The translations under genes and the position numbers were made by a program. Positions 21,440-33,556 of a stretch of DNA of 64,000 nucleotides are shown here, one piece after another; the first letter of the stretch is position 1; every line of letters begins with the position of its first letter. This stretch comes from Branchiostoma belcheri. Lineage: Eukaryota > Chordata > Leptocardii > Amphioxiformes > Branchiostomatidae. The notes beneath the pieces are model-generated. The model worked only from the letters and a program-made list of their open reading frames with translations, was not told the DNA's origin and did not search any database. The stretch spans positions 422,766 to 486,765 of the forward strand of contig NW_017803024.1 of the NCBI RefSeq assembly GCF_001625305.1, written 5' to 3'.

Positions 21440-24400
21440 ATGGCTGACAGCAGGTACTCTCTACGTAGGAGACAAAAGCGGCCCCTGGTCGACGAACACC
21501 CTCTGGACGAACACCTGCAACTTCAAGTTCAACCACAAGAGGTAAAACTGTCAGACCTTAACCTTCAGCCTAAACTGGATGGATACCTACCTGGCTGAAA
21601 GAATCTACTATCTACTATCTACTATTCAGCCTGTCAGGCACAACATCGGGGCTCGAAGCTCATGCTTGGGAATAGGTGAACCCAACCTAAAAAATTGGGT
21701 GCACAAAAAATTTTTTGGATGTTATGTTAATCGCAGGAAAACATATTTTTTTTGCTCTGTTTCTTCTCCTCTTCTTCTTCAAACAAATAAGGTCAATAAC
21801 CTGAATCAGAAGTCTGTCACCATGGTAACTAGTGTTGTGTTACATCATGTTGCAATCTTATAGCAGCAGGGATTTAGACTCCTGTCTGACCTTATACTAG
21901 TATATGATTATGAATGTGTTTAAGTAAGAATTAACAGAGCAGACCATATGCGACAGTAAACATTATGCATTTGGTTTGTAAATGTTACTAATTATAAATT
22001 CTTTCTTTTTATCTTACAGAAATCAGCTGACTCTGAGTCTCACACCTGTGAGAAGTGCGGAAGACATTTCAGTCACGCCCACCACTTTAAGAAACACGTC
22101 CAGACGTGTGCTCCTCCCAAGACGAAGGCAAGACGTACCCTCGGCACTTTCACCTGTAAGACATGTGGGAAGGTGTTCAGCAGGTCGGACTGGTTAAGGA
22201 GACATCAGGAGGTCCACAGCAAGGACAGGCCTTTCAGGTGAACGTTGTAAAACATTTACAAAAACTTGACATATTTCATAGAGGGATGAGGTCTCTGAAT
22301 TCTTGTTTTTGAATGCGTTTATTACACACCGTAACATTGGTGTTGAATGGCTGATTGGTTAGGCTAGCCGACTCTTTTGATCCCTGTGGCAAGAGGTTTC
22401 CTCACTTCACCCAGTAAAGAAAAACATACAGAACAAAAAAAAGATTCATTTAGAACAGACAGGTGTACATACTGTACGCTGACAAATAAATAGTTGTGGT
22501 GGCATTCAGGAAAGACACTTTTCTCACTCCACCCAGGTATAAAATGGGGCCAGGCTATGGAACTACGTTTTTTTACCTAACATGTACACTGCAAGTGTAG
22601 ATGTATGTTGAGTAACAATATTCAGAAAACCTTGAAGCCCACATTATCAAAAACCTGTCTCATTACAACATGTCTTTCCAGGTGCAAGTTGTGTCCTGCC
22701 TCTTACAAGCGCAGAGATGCCTTACAACGTCACGAGCTCATCCAGCACACCTTTCCTGAGGAACAGGTAACTTGACGTGTCCATGTATTCTGTGATAAAA
22801 GTACAGACAGAATAAATAAAGCAAAGGGATAAAATTTCAGAAGTGTTAGAGGTTTCAAATTAAGCACCCACTCTCTTTCCTCTGTGACTTTTCTGTGAAT
22901 GAGTTTGGACTTTTCTGGGACTTTTCTGTACTTTTGTGTTACTACTACTAGCTCACTATGCGGTTTATCATCTGTGGCTTCCTGACTTCCGAGGTTAGAC
23001 ATGCTTGCACTGCAATGCTGAGGCTTGATGGCAGCCCGCCACTTGCCTCTATCCTCTGGGTTGACGTCATGTAGGTTCAAGTGGCGGAAGTCCTCCCTTA
23101 CATTGTCTATCCATTTCTTCCTAGGCCATTTGTCGCTGTCCAGTCGCGGTCCATTCTTTGGACATGTATACAGACATGTAACATGTATGTCTAAGCTTAG
23201 TCTATGTTAGTATGTTTGTTTATATTTGTGTTGCAGATGAAAAAGTCAGCAGCCAGTGAGTCGAGGTGTGTGAAGTGTGGGAAGGTGTACATGGCAGGTG
23301 AGCTGACACGTCACATGGCCATGGCACACTCAACACCTGTACAGCAACCACTGCTGACCAAAACTGGCTCCGGAAACATCTCACAGCCTGACCAAGCACA
23401 GAAACCAGGAACAGGGATGGTGGTAAACTCAGAAAACATCTCAAAGCCCAACCAAGCACAGAAACCAGGAACAGTAGTAAACTCAGAAAGTAATACACAC
23501 TCTATACCATCAGAACATCAAGGAATTGAGCAGTATTCTGAGCACAAGCAACCAGGAACAGTGGTTAACTCAGATAGTATTTTGGACTCTACAACATCAG
23601 AACAACAAAGAACCAGGCCAGGCTCTGAGAACAAGCCTCACACAACTATCTCGGGTACTGTAGAGGGTGAAGAGGAGAAGGTTTACATGGTAGGGGCGAT
23701 CCTGCAGCAAAATGCAGAGTCCAACTTAACACAGTCTGGAACAGCGGTTAACTCGAAAAGCATCTCACATTCTACACCTTCAGAACAACGAGGAAATGAG
23801 CAATATTCTGAGAACAGGCCCACTAGTACCACCATTTCCGACACTGTGGAAGGTAAAGTGGAGAAAGTTGGGGCAATTTTGCAGCAGATGGCAAAATCAG
23901 TCTATGGAATAACAGAGAGACAACAGATGGATACAGACGACTCAGGAAGAGAACTTTTGAAGGATGGAGCAGAAAATGTGGAGGGTGAAGTAGAGAAAGT
24001 TGGGGAAATTCTGCAACAAAATGCACAGTTGCTTTCCGGTATGGCAGAGGAAACAGATACGGACAACTCAGGAAGCAAACTTGTGAAGAGTGGAACAGAA
24101 AACGAGGTACAAACACCTGAGAACCAACTAGAGCAGGATACAGACTTGGGAAGCAAACCTGTTGAGAAGAATCCAGAAGTTGTCGAGGAGGAGGAGGAAA
24201 GTCACCAAGACGATGTAGTAAACGGTAACCATGGTAACGGTAACCATGGCAACCCGTTGTCAGGCGTAAGCGACAGACATCACTGCACGACCTGCGGAGA
24301 CTGGCTGCCCAGTCCGGTGAGTCTGGCGCGACACGAGGAGAAATCTCACGGCATCGTGTCCTTCATCTGTCCACAGTGTGATCAGCTCTTCTACAAGGTA

Positions 24401-27400
24401 CGCAAACTTACCTGTTTTAAGTTTTAGTAAAACGTTGAACTTTATTTCAACACACATAAAATTTTCAGTATCGTGTGAATAAGGTCACGTGTTTGTAAAC
24501 GGTAACTCTTGCGAGATCACGTCATGAAGTGATTGGTCATTAATTATCCTGATGAAGGCAAAATGAAAATTTGATCCCTGTACAATTGTGTGTTGGAATA
24601 AACTTCAACGTTTTACTATGATTACTACCAACACAGATGAACTTTCATGATAATCTAGAAAAAAAAAGTTGTGTTTCCTGTTTCAGTCCTCAGTCTTTGT
24701 CACTCAGGTGTCAGATCATGGAGCTTAAAAAGGTTGATCAACTAAAAAAATGTATGACCCTTGCAGGAATCTCACTGGGGTGCTATTTTGTTCATTCATT
24801 CATTCATTCCTTCCCTCCTTCCTACCAGATCCACCTGCTGGAGGCACACCTGTTGTCACACCTGGGGTACACTCCTCACCTGTGTACTGTCTGTAAGACG
24901 TGCTTCCGACAGGAGGAAGACTTGAGGGCCCACCTGGAGGAGTGTCACCAGTTCCATGACCTACAGAAGTGCCTGTACTGTGCACAGACCATGCCTACAA
25001 GGTTTGGGAATTACTAAATATACTGGAAAATTGTTTGTTCATTCATGAAATATGTACTACTAGACAATCACTCCTTTGAGTATGGCATTTCTTTCATATT
25101 GTCCCCTTGTTTTTTTCTTTATTAACAGACACTAATCTGTTTTAAATTTATAAATCATACTCATAGTGAAGACACTCGAAATATACCTGGTCCAGTATTT
25201 ATCAACCGTTCTTCTACTAGCTTCCCGTTTTGCATCTTTTACTTAAGGGTTAATGACCCGCCCCGAGGTGAATATGGTGTGATAAAGCCTTGTCAGTTGC
25301 TATAACGACTGAATGAAGCCACCGAGTGAGCGCAGTGAACGAGGTGGCTTTATGAGGTGAACTACCATGAACTATCATGCTAAGAAAATAAATTTGTTAA
25401 TGTTGTTTTTCTCTCCCAGGTTCCACATGAATGCACACGTCCGTTTGCTGCACGAGTCGCGCCGCTCCTGGTGTCAGCAGTGCCACAAACCCATCTCCCC
25501 CTTCCACACCCTCAACGCTCACCGAAAACTCGTCCACAGCGAAAGGAAACTGAAGTGCGACGAGTGTGGGGCCATGTTTAAGTCCATGTTGTCGCTGAGA
25601 GCTCATATTCTGAGGCACAAAGGCACAAATTCCTGTCTGTGTGACTACTGTGGGAAACGATTCAACCATAAGAAGGAGCTACAAGGTTTGTTTGTATCAA
25701 CAGTGCCACAAAGACATACTAGTACCCAAAAAAACAGTTACTCATTGACAAGCAACTGAATATGGTTTGGAAACAGTCAGACGTTTCAGGTAGCATTCAG
25801 GTCTCTTAGTGTCACTGACCATTTCCAAAATCATACCCAGTTGCTTCTGAATCAGTAACTGTTTTTTTGGCATATCTTATTACCTGGATGTCTAACCTTC
25901 ACTGACATACTAATATATACCTGTTAGTTTCTTGTGGTCTCAAAATTTCAAAATGTGTTGTGACAATGTACACAGTTCCTGCATGTGCTGCCACAGGGAG
26001 TTTCTGCCTTAGAGGGAGTAACAATTTGTGTTTGCCTTCACAGGTCATGTAGCAAAGGTCCATGATCCGGCCCTGAAGAGACACGTGTGCGAGATCTGTG
26101 GCCACCGGACCTGGATCTCTGCAGATCTCATGGATCACAAGTACCGGCTGCACCCAGATCAGATCACCGAGGAGGAGAAACAAAAGTCAAGGTGAGACAC
26201 GGAAGCAAAGGTTGCGTTTTCTGTTTCCAAAAGGCAATTTTTAGTTATGAATGCATGGGGGTGTCTCTTTCACACAACCAAACGGATCATAGAGACAATA
26301 TACACTGGTTTTGAGGCATTTCAGTTTTAAATCAGATCATTAAAAAAAGAGAAGAAGGCGAAAAATAGACTGAAAACTTTCCTACAAACGGACCGTTTTT
26401 TTTCAGGACTGAAATCTGAAACATGTTACATTTTTTACATGTATGTCACTATGAACAAAATATTGGCTGAAAGCAGGGAATTAAGTTCAAGCTTGGATAT
26501 TTCTAACCCAGTCCCCTTTTCTCCCTCTGTTTATATTTCCAGCCTGTACCGCCGTGAAAAAAACCTGATCCGAAAGCCAGCGCAGCACTACACCTGTGAA
26601 CAGTGTGGGAAGAAGTACATGTCCATGCTGTACCTGCAGCGCCACCTAGCACTGCACGACGGTACTGCACACACCTGCACTGTCTGTGGACAGAAGTTCC
26701 TGAAGGAAACCGACTTCCAGGTTTTTGTTTGTTTTCTTTTTTTGTTTGTTTCACATAACCGGTAAACCGCGTTTAGGTGCAACACACCAGTTTTGTACAT
26801 GTGCGTACATGTAAAAGCTGCGTAAGACCGGACTGTAAGATTTGGACCATTCACACGGGAAGGTCCCCTACTCTTTTTATAGTACAATGTACGTTTTAAT
26901 GGAAACATAGTTTGAATATCTTTTTGGCATATCTTATTACCTGAATGTCTAACCTTCACCGACGTATTCATTCATTTATTCCAGCGGCACCTAACAACCC
27001 ACGAGCAAAGTTTTTCATGTTCGGTTTGCGGAAAATCCTTCGCATCGAAGAAAAATTGCGAACGGCACGAGCTTGTGACTTGCCGCGGAGAGAAGGAGTT
27101 CCGATTTACCTGCGGAGTTTGCGGGAAGATGTTGAAATTCCTGAGCCAGTACGCGAAGCACGTGGCACAACACTGCAGCGCCGACGAGACCCATGCCTGC
27201 CCTGTGTGTAAGGCAACGTTCCCAGCCATGACGGCATTCCGGGCGCACATCGACGGGCACGTTTCAAAGGTACCTGTTTCTATGTAATGTATCTGTATAG
27301 CTGGTAGAACCCAGCGCTCGAAATTAAAGGTGGTCCAATGGCCACTAACCACTAAAATTTAGGTTGGGGCAACTAAAAAGACACTTAGGGACATTTTTGG

Positions 27401-28631
27401 GACAATACAAATTATCAACATCAGAATGTCAGCCCTTCTTTTGTTAATCAGGCACACGTCCCGGCATTTTGATCCAGGAAAGTTGCCCCAAATTTCCTGT
27501 CTACTTGGGAGTGAACATACCAGTAAGCAAAATAAAGTTGACTTCAAATCCAAAAAACAGGTTGGGACAGTTCATCCTCACTTCAGGACAACTGAAATTT
27601 ATTTTTGGGACAGTGCTGGGACATTATGAAAAAAATTAATTTCGAGGCCTGACTTTTATGATAGTATGATATTTTATTGTTCCTTGCAGGGTGAAACCCC
27701 GTGGCACTGTGCGGTGTGTAACACGTACTACGAACAGCAGGTCCGACTGACGAAACACGCCAAGATCCACTCAGACGAGACTCCACATCTCTGTACACAC
27801 TGTGGGAAGGGCTTCAAGGATGCTGCACATCTACAGGTACCTTGACAGTGTGTTACTGCTTTTTTGTTTAGTCATAGCTGGGCTGCAATAATATTCAATA
27901 CAGTAACTGTCATTCATGTTATAACTACCAGGTACCATACTGCACATCTACAGGACCTTTCACCTCTGTACCAGTTTCTGTTCTTCAATCTATATTTTTA
28001 CATGTATTTTTGTTCAGTTGTGAAATCTCTGCTTGTTATCTATATCTATCTGTAACATGTAATCTTTGAACTATCTGGTATGGATGCCCCTACTGTACTT
28101 GGTGGTAGCAAGTTTCACTCAACACGATACATTGTAGTTCTAGGGAAAAACAAGTTTTCAAACCACTCAATCCTTGGTTGATGACTCTTGATACTTTAAC
28201 TTCAAGTTTCAGGCATGACTATTTCTTAGACTATTAGTTGTTTTATTTTACAATGTAGGGTAAAAGAAACCCAAATACATGTATCCTATGTTAAACCAAC
28301 CAGATGAAACTATTTTCCGATGACTAGTTCTTGTTATTTTCAGGTGCATGAAAACATCCACACTCGTGCTAAGGAGTATGCGTGTAAGGATTGTGGCCGT
28401 GTGTTCGCTCAGTACTCCAGCATGAAGCGACACGAACTTACACACAACAAGAGTCAGCCTCACCACTGTCCTTTCTGTGACCGCCGATTCTCACAAAAGT
28501 GTTCGATGGACCGTCATATGCGGCAGCACACTGGGGAGACTCCATACGTTTGTGAAATCTGTGGGAAGGGATTCAAACAGTCCACACTGCTGCATAACCA
28601 CTCCAAAAAAGTGCACCAGAAACTTGGGTAA
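21440..28631 (+). CDS. C2H2 zinc-finger protein with about 22 fingers
   Basis: Eleven coding exons join in frame to 1016 residues: 21440-21541, 22020-22237, 22682-22766, 23237-24397, 24829-25001, 25420-25685, 26044-26191, 26543-26720, 26985-27269, 27690-27836 and 28344-28631. The start lies in an ideal context (CCACCATGG). Three fingers (CEKCGRHF, CKTCGKVF, CKLCPASY) and one at the start of exon 4 (CVKCGKVY) precede a Ser/Thr/Glu-rich linker of about 300 residues with internal repeats (VNSxSI..STPSEQ and EGEVEKVGAILQQNA). About 18 more fingers run from CTTCGDWL to CEICGKGF. TGEKP-type linkers are rare except near the end (HTGETPYVC). Several fingers are split by introns. It is probably a DNA-binding nuclear regulator. 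No KRAB, BTB, SCAN or SET domain is seen. No specific ortholog could be named. Confidence 0.85.
21750..21890 (+). repeat. Dispersed family A copy
   Basis: TTTTTTTTGCTCTGTTTCTT, CAAACAAATAAGGTCAATAA and AGTCTGTCACCATGGTAACT are followed by TTGCAATCTTATAGCAGCAG and GGATTTAGACTCCTGTCTGA. This is the most complete plus-strand copy, in intron 1 of the zinc-finger gene. Confidence 0.8.
22345..22560 (+). repeat. Diverged SINE pieces
   Basis: TTTCCTCACTTCACCCAG (about 22390) and GAAAGACACTTTTCTCACTC with CACCCAGGTATAAAATGGGG (about 22512-22552) match the SINE tail. The heads are degenerate. Confidence 0.5.
24427..24615. mobile_element. Family B MITE, copy 2
   Basis: AAACGTTGAACTTTATTTCA and TGGAATAAACTTCAACGTTT flank the shared core GAAGTGATTGGTCATTAATT / ATCCTGATGAAGGC. 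It sits in zinc-finger gene intron 4, directly after exon 4. Confidence 0.85.
25775..25905 (+). repeat. Dispersed family C copy
   Basis: CAGTCAGACGTTTCAGGTAG, TTTCCAAAATCATACCCAGT and TTATTACCTGGATGTCTAAC mark family C. A shorter piece is at 26921-26965. Family copies also occur at 5330-5465, 5757-5865, 32150-32300, 35283-35575, 53055-53085 and 56375-56505. Confidence 0.75.
27310..27650. mobile_element. Possible MITE with 'gctcgaaattaa' ends
   Basis: The ends GCTCGAAATTAA and TTAATTTCGAGGC are inverse copies about 325 bp apart. Inner words CACTTAGGGACATTTTTGGG and TTTTTGGGACAGTGCTGGGA are shared with fragments at 62890-62980. Confidence 0.55.
27937..27962 (+). repeat. Copy of the 3' edge of zinc-finger exon 10
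   Basis: TACTGCACATCTACAGGACC repeats GCTGCACATCTACAGGTACC at the exon 10 end (27820-27841), about 115 bases downstream. Confidence 0.55.
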
Positions 28632-30135
28632 TGGTACAGTAAGGACTATGCACAGACACACAAGAAAAATTCTGTACGTCTGCAAAATTTTGGGAAAGGG
28701 ATTCAAACAGTCCACTCTACTGCATAACCTGACTCCAAAAGGGTGCACCAAAGACTCGCATAATGGACTACTACATGTAGAAAAAAAGCATGAAAAACTT
28801 GCATGATGGTGCATTACGTACAGAAACACATAAATGAGGCACCCTAGATAATTATGCTGAAAAGGCTTCAGTCAACACTGCTGCACAACCACTCCAAAAA
28901 GGTGCACCAAAAACTTGCATAATTGTACAGAATGGACAATTGCATACAGGAGCACATAGGTTAGACACCCTCTATGATAATGTACATGTATGTTATAAGG
29001 TCAGACCTCAATTCAGATTCTGAATCAGAAAAGCAAAGTTTGGGAAAAACTTACTGATATCAAGGAGTCTAACTTCTGGTAAAAATGTAATACTAGTAAG
29101 TGTGATAGTGGTTGGTGATGGATAATTGCACTTACTGAATCAGATATAAAGTTAGTAGTAACTCTTGTTGAAAATGTTAATTACATGTGTCCATTTAAAA
29201 TAAATTTGATAATGGTTGGTGATGGGTGGTTGAACTTAGTTGTTTAATAATGTAGAAAAGAGTAACTTTAGGTCCACAATAGCTAAGGTCACCACATGAA
29301 ATTAAATGTCATGGATGTATATATTACCGATCCTGCATTAAATAGATGCCTTTAAACTCACTGTTTTTTCAATGTCACTGGTGACCCCATCCTGATACTA
29401 ATTCATATAGTTTCATGTACAAGGTACTTTGTTAGTAGCTCTTTGTACAATAACAGATGAATGTAAAATACATGGAATAATGAGAGAAACAATATTTGTG
29501 TTCAAAAATGTTCATTGTGTATTTCAATTTGTCTATCTAACTTTCATAACATTTCATAACACTGCAGTTTACAATACACATACATATTTAGTACATAGTA
29601 GTCACAGAGTACAAGGTAGCATGCAGAGGGCGTTTCAAAGAAAAAGGACACCCAACTTTGGAAGGGTTATTATTACTAACTCATACCTTTAACACATCAC
29701 CGTAATACACACAAAGCATGATACTGTCACTTAAATTTTCTACCTATCATGCATAAAATTATATATCATTGGAAAGCTACTCTTTCTCCCTGTTCAATTA
29801 TATCTAGGTGTACCCACACATCCCACCGCCAGAAATTAGGTGGGCAGGACCGATTTCTGGTGCATAGAAGTGCATGATTGAGCTCCCAGGATATATATTA
29901 TACAACGCTGAATTTTACGGACAAATCTGTACACTTACAACTGCTCAACATACCATTTATGCACTCAAAGCTAACCAGACACACTCTCTACACACCCCAA
30001 CTCGTAGTAGCATAGTTTCCTTATAACTCTCTTGTATCTAACTTACTGCAATTAGCCCCATTTGAGCATGGATATGCAATAAAATGTCACTGTCATTGTG
30101 AAAACCCCCGGCCAGTGTCACAGTGTACAGCCTAA
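28632..30135. other. Tail-to-tail spacer: zinc-finger gene 3' region and EVG1 3' flank
   Basis: After the stop codon come two decayed copies of the last coding exon end (28645-28760 and 28850-28925). The plus strand has AATAAA at 29199-29204 and 30078-30083 as possible polyadenylation signals. The remainder is AT-rich and not recognised. Confidence 0.55.
28645..28925 (+). repeat. Two decayed copies of the C-terminal zinc-finger coding sequence
   Basis: Copy 1 (about 28653-28760) contains GGGAAAGGGATTCAAACAGT, CTGCATAACC, CTCCAAAAGGGTGCACCA. Copy 2 (about 28858-28925) contains AAAGGCTTCAGTCAACACTG then CTGCACAACCACTCCAAAAA. They match coding positions about 28560-28628. Both follow the stop codon and have broken frames. 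Confidence 0.9.
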
Positions 30136-32724
30136 TCAAAGCCCAGAAGTGCCTGCACTTTCTGCCTGTTCTGCCAGGTGTCTCTTCTGATCAGACTGCT
30201 TCTGTTGGAGTTCGATCTGCTTCTTCAGCTGTTCTGTCCGTTTTCTGTCAATCACCTCCATTTCACGGATTTTCTGAGGTGGAAAGAAAAAGGATGAAAA
30301 TCAGTTGAACATTTTATAACAAGTTTCATTCAATCTCTATTTATCTAAAGTGACATGAATCAATGTTGTGAGTTCTTGTCTTTTAAGCATGTGCACACAC
30401 ACACAAAAATTTACCAACTCCAATAGGATTCATGTGTGTGCACGCAATTGTGTGTATGTATGTGTGTGTGTGTGTGTGTGCGCGTGTGTCTGTCTTTGTA
30501 TGTTTTTCTGTGTGTTGCGCCGAAGGGCGGTTATACCGGCTATACTGATACAGATACCTGTGATATCTCTTGCGGATGTGTGTGTGTGTGTATTTGTGAG
30601 TGTATGTATCTGGGTGTTTGGGTATACATTTGTCTGTGTTATGTTACCTGTGATATCTCAGTCCGGATGATTGTTCTGTAATCTTTCCCCCGTCCCAGGT
30701 TTTCCATTTCCTCCAGGAATTCTGCCCTCTCCTCAATCTCTGCTTGTACTAGAGAACAACATACAAAAAAAGGAAATCAGAATCATCAATGCTGAAAGAT
30801 GAGAATGGAACTAGGTACAGGTAATTTCATTGTATATATTCACATGTATTTATTGAGTGTGAGGCAAAAAGCAAAATTTGCTTATACATCAATACTATAA
30901 TATAAAGAGCCTGAGTGTCAGCCCTGTTAGCGGATCTTAGGGAGCGGATGAAAGCTAACAAGGCTGACACTCAGGCTAGTACATATATATATGCAAATAA
31001 ACTAACAAATATCTGTAACAGTAACTGTCAAAAAAAGCATATACTATTAGATTTTCCGTGCTTACATTCTTCAAACCTGTCCCTCTCGATAGTTGGTTCA
31101 GGACTCAGTAACTCGACCATCCGTGCCGGCGTCACTTCAGGAGGCTCCTCTCCGTATGCCATCAGGTTTCCTAATCGTGCCTTCTCCTTATCTGTGCAAA
31201 CTGCCTCTGTAAATACAAGAAATTACAAACAAAACAAAACTAGAATTAGTAACCTTTGCAAAGCAATGGTCTATATTATATTATATACCCTTCAGTGGTT
31301 CAGCCTAACAAACTACTGCTCTGTTTTCTATTCTTGCTCATTCATATAACTGTATGTGACCAGCACCTATATTGTAGCCTCCAACTCTGTCCTGCCACTT
31401 GCTACATAATGTAATCCAACACCAGAGGATGTCTGCTGCAGCACCAGTTAGTAACTGTTATCATGGTGACAGATGTCCGGTTCAGGTCATTGACCTTACC
31501 GGTATTTGTTTGGAACAGGGGAAGAAGAGGAAGAAGAAACTGGGCAAAAACAAGGCACTTTTCTTCTGCAAAGTCTAAAACAAAAGATCAGAACTAACTC
31601 TTAGGTCTGGGTCTGTAATCCTCTGGCTGGGCAGCTGGAGAGTTTTCACACGCCTCCTTTGACCTCCGACCTCCCGCATACGTCCTTGGGTTGACCTTCT
31701 TGCTGGGGGTCACGGGGGCGGAAGGTCGCTGGGGTCGCTGACTGCTGGTGGGAGGGCAGTTCAGCGGGAGGGTCCCACCGGCTGGAACAGGTCGTTATTA
31801 TAATTATAGTTTAGAGCATCAAAACTGAAAATATTATGAATATGGCATTATTAGTCTGTGTAATACAAACTCTGACTTTGACTTCATTTAGATCCACATT
31901 TAGCTTATCAGCTATTCTTCCAGTGGTCCATTACATAATACAATGATACAATATAAAAAAGTAACTGCCACACAATAACATAAATATAACATTAACACAT
32001 GGTAACAACACAGACCACCATACTTCAAAATAAAATCTCACCCCTCATGGTCTGGTTCAGTTTTCTCTGCTGGAAATTTGTCAACTTCGACTCCTGCATC
32101 ATAACTGTGGATTCAAAACAAAACAAATGATTATGATAAAAATTGTCTTCACTTATTTGCACATCAATCAATAGTTTGTGTGCTTATAAACCTGAATTTC
32201 TGCACAAGTTCTCTAGTGTCACTGACAAAAGGTATGCTAGCTGAAACATCGTTTCCAAAATCATATCCAGTTGCTTGAGTAACTGTTTTTTGGCGATTGC
32301 CATAACAGTGAGTAGATTATGAGTTGATCGTCGCACCAGCTATTACTTTATCTCGTACCACAAGTTCTTACTTCTTACAAGGGCTCAAAATTGATAGAAA
32401 ACGCACTTAACATATACAATCAATAGCAAAAGCCAGAAATGGTTAAACAGTTTTACAAATTCATTTACAAGTTAGAAGGATTTCAATCAAAGGAACGTCT
32501 TGACTTCACGAGTTTGTTTATATATCTGAGTGATAGACGCTACCAAACACACACCACTCCGTCGAAAATCGGCCCAAAACGACAACAGTTTTATATCCAG
32601 ACGCTTCCCTAAGTTCTTAACTCGTTACAGACCAACCTTTGAGCAGTTCCTGAGTCTCCTTACTGTACTGAGCTTGTTGTGTGTTCCACATTCCGCCTTT
32701 AGCCACTGGCTGTCTCGCCGCCAT
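30136..32724 (-). CDS. C22orf23: UPF0193 protein EVG1 homologue (C22orf23)
   Basis: Six exons join in frame to 237 residues (human 217): 32637-32724, 32042-32104, 31599-31781, 31066-31206, 30648-30748 and 30136-30273. The match to the human protein runs over the whole length. Visible conserved stretches are MMQESKLTNFQQRKL in exon 2, LPLNCPPTSSQRP in exon 3, DKEKARLGNLMAYG in exon 4 and EFLEEMENLGRGKDYRTIIR with TEISQKIREMEVIDRKRTEQ in exons 5-6. The C-terminus is strongly charged and probably a coiled coil; no signal peptide or membrane segment is seen. Function in the family is unknown. The start CAAGATGGCGGCG is a perfect TISU-type context, with little leader sequence expected. Exon 3 ends at GTTAGT. 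The gene runs the same way as EXOSC6, 0.8 kb downstream of its stop codon. Confidence 0.92.
30372..30620 (+). repeat. (AC)n and (GT)n microsatellites in EVG1 intron 5
   Basis: A short AC run (30394-30404) is followed by GT runs at 30450-30500 and 30575-30610. Between them lies AAGGGCGGTTATACCGGCTA, a word also seen at 18952-18980. Confidence 0.85.
30908..30978. mobile_element. 71-bp hairpin in EVG1 intron 4
   Basis: Arms GAGCCTGAGTGTCAGCC and GGCTGACACTCAGGCT are perfect inverse copies. Inner words CTGTTAGC and GCTAACA extend the pairing. Confidence 0.8.
31440..31560 (-). repeat. Dispersed family A copy (inverted)
   Basis: Plus-strand words ATCATGGTGACAGATGTCCG, GTTCAGGTCATTGACCTTAC and AAACTGGGCAAAAACAAG are the inverse of the family consensus. 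It is in EVG1 intron 3. Confidence 0.75.
32150..32300 (+). repeat. Dispersed family C copy
   Basis: TCTAGTGTCACTGACAAAAG, TTTCCAAAATCATATCCAGT and TGCTTGAGTAACTGTTTTTT are the family C words. It lies in EVG1 intron 1. Confidence 0.75.
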
Positions 32725-32729
32725 CTTGG
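32718..32729 (-). promoter_or_regulatory. TISU/YY1 start context of EVG1
   Basis: CAAGATGGCGGC matches the TISU consensus at every position and contains the initiator ATG at 32724. Confidence 0.6.
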
Positions 32730-33556
32730 ACAGTTTTGAACATACAGGCCGCGCCCAAACGCAACTCACACTTCTTCCCCAAACACGAAAAAAGTTATCT
32801 TAAGAAATACCCGCAAATACCCTTTTATAAATACCAACGCATTAAATTTACATGTATAAATGAATGCGTATTCACAAATAAAGTTTTATTAACTGAATAT
32901 CACGAATATATGTGTATGAGGGAGGTTTGAGCGTTTGGATGCGGTTGCTTGTTTTGTTTGTTGTGCGTCGGCATGGTAACGGCTACGTCAGGGCTGTAGT
33001 TCTGCCCAGAACAGACAGGTGGCGTCTCGCCATAAAGTTTTTAGAATGTTGAATGTAAAAATAGATGAATAAATAGCTAAACCTACCTTTTAATAATGAC
33101 AACCCTTATTTTATTGTCAACATATGATTTCATTATTGCAAGAAATTTGTTTTAATTGTATCATACTGTTTATTATAGACCAATTTTAACCCGATTTGTC
33201 CAAATTGTAATTTTTCTTGATGTTAGAATAGAAAAACAACTATGTAAAGATGGTGCTTGCACATCACTTCCATGTTTTATATTCATTGAAATTATGGAAC
33301 AATGAGACCAACTGTACAATTTCAGTCCAATTTCTTACGTTGAAAATTAAGTTACAGTTTAAACTAAGGAGGTTGAACTTTCAAGACAAGAAATGCATAG
33401 TTTACCATGTATGTTATAATCTGGGAACATAGTTTGTGACTTAACTATTATTATCCACTGGAAAACGTGTCATTATTAGCATACAAGATATAATCTGCTA
33501 TATTATATTAGAACAGACCCCCCTCCCCCTTCCATGGTCAGATTTTATTCCAAGTC
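32725..33556. other. Spacer between EXOSC6 stop and EVG1 start
   Basis: The first 300 bases (about 32730-33020) are richer in GC words (GGCCGCGCCC, GTGCGTCGGCATGG) and probably hold the EVG1 promoter. The rest is AT-rich. AATAAA on the minus strand (33544-33549) lies just 8 bases after the EXOSC6 stop codon and is the likely polyadenylation signal. Confidence 0.55.
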
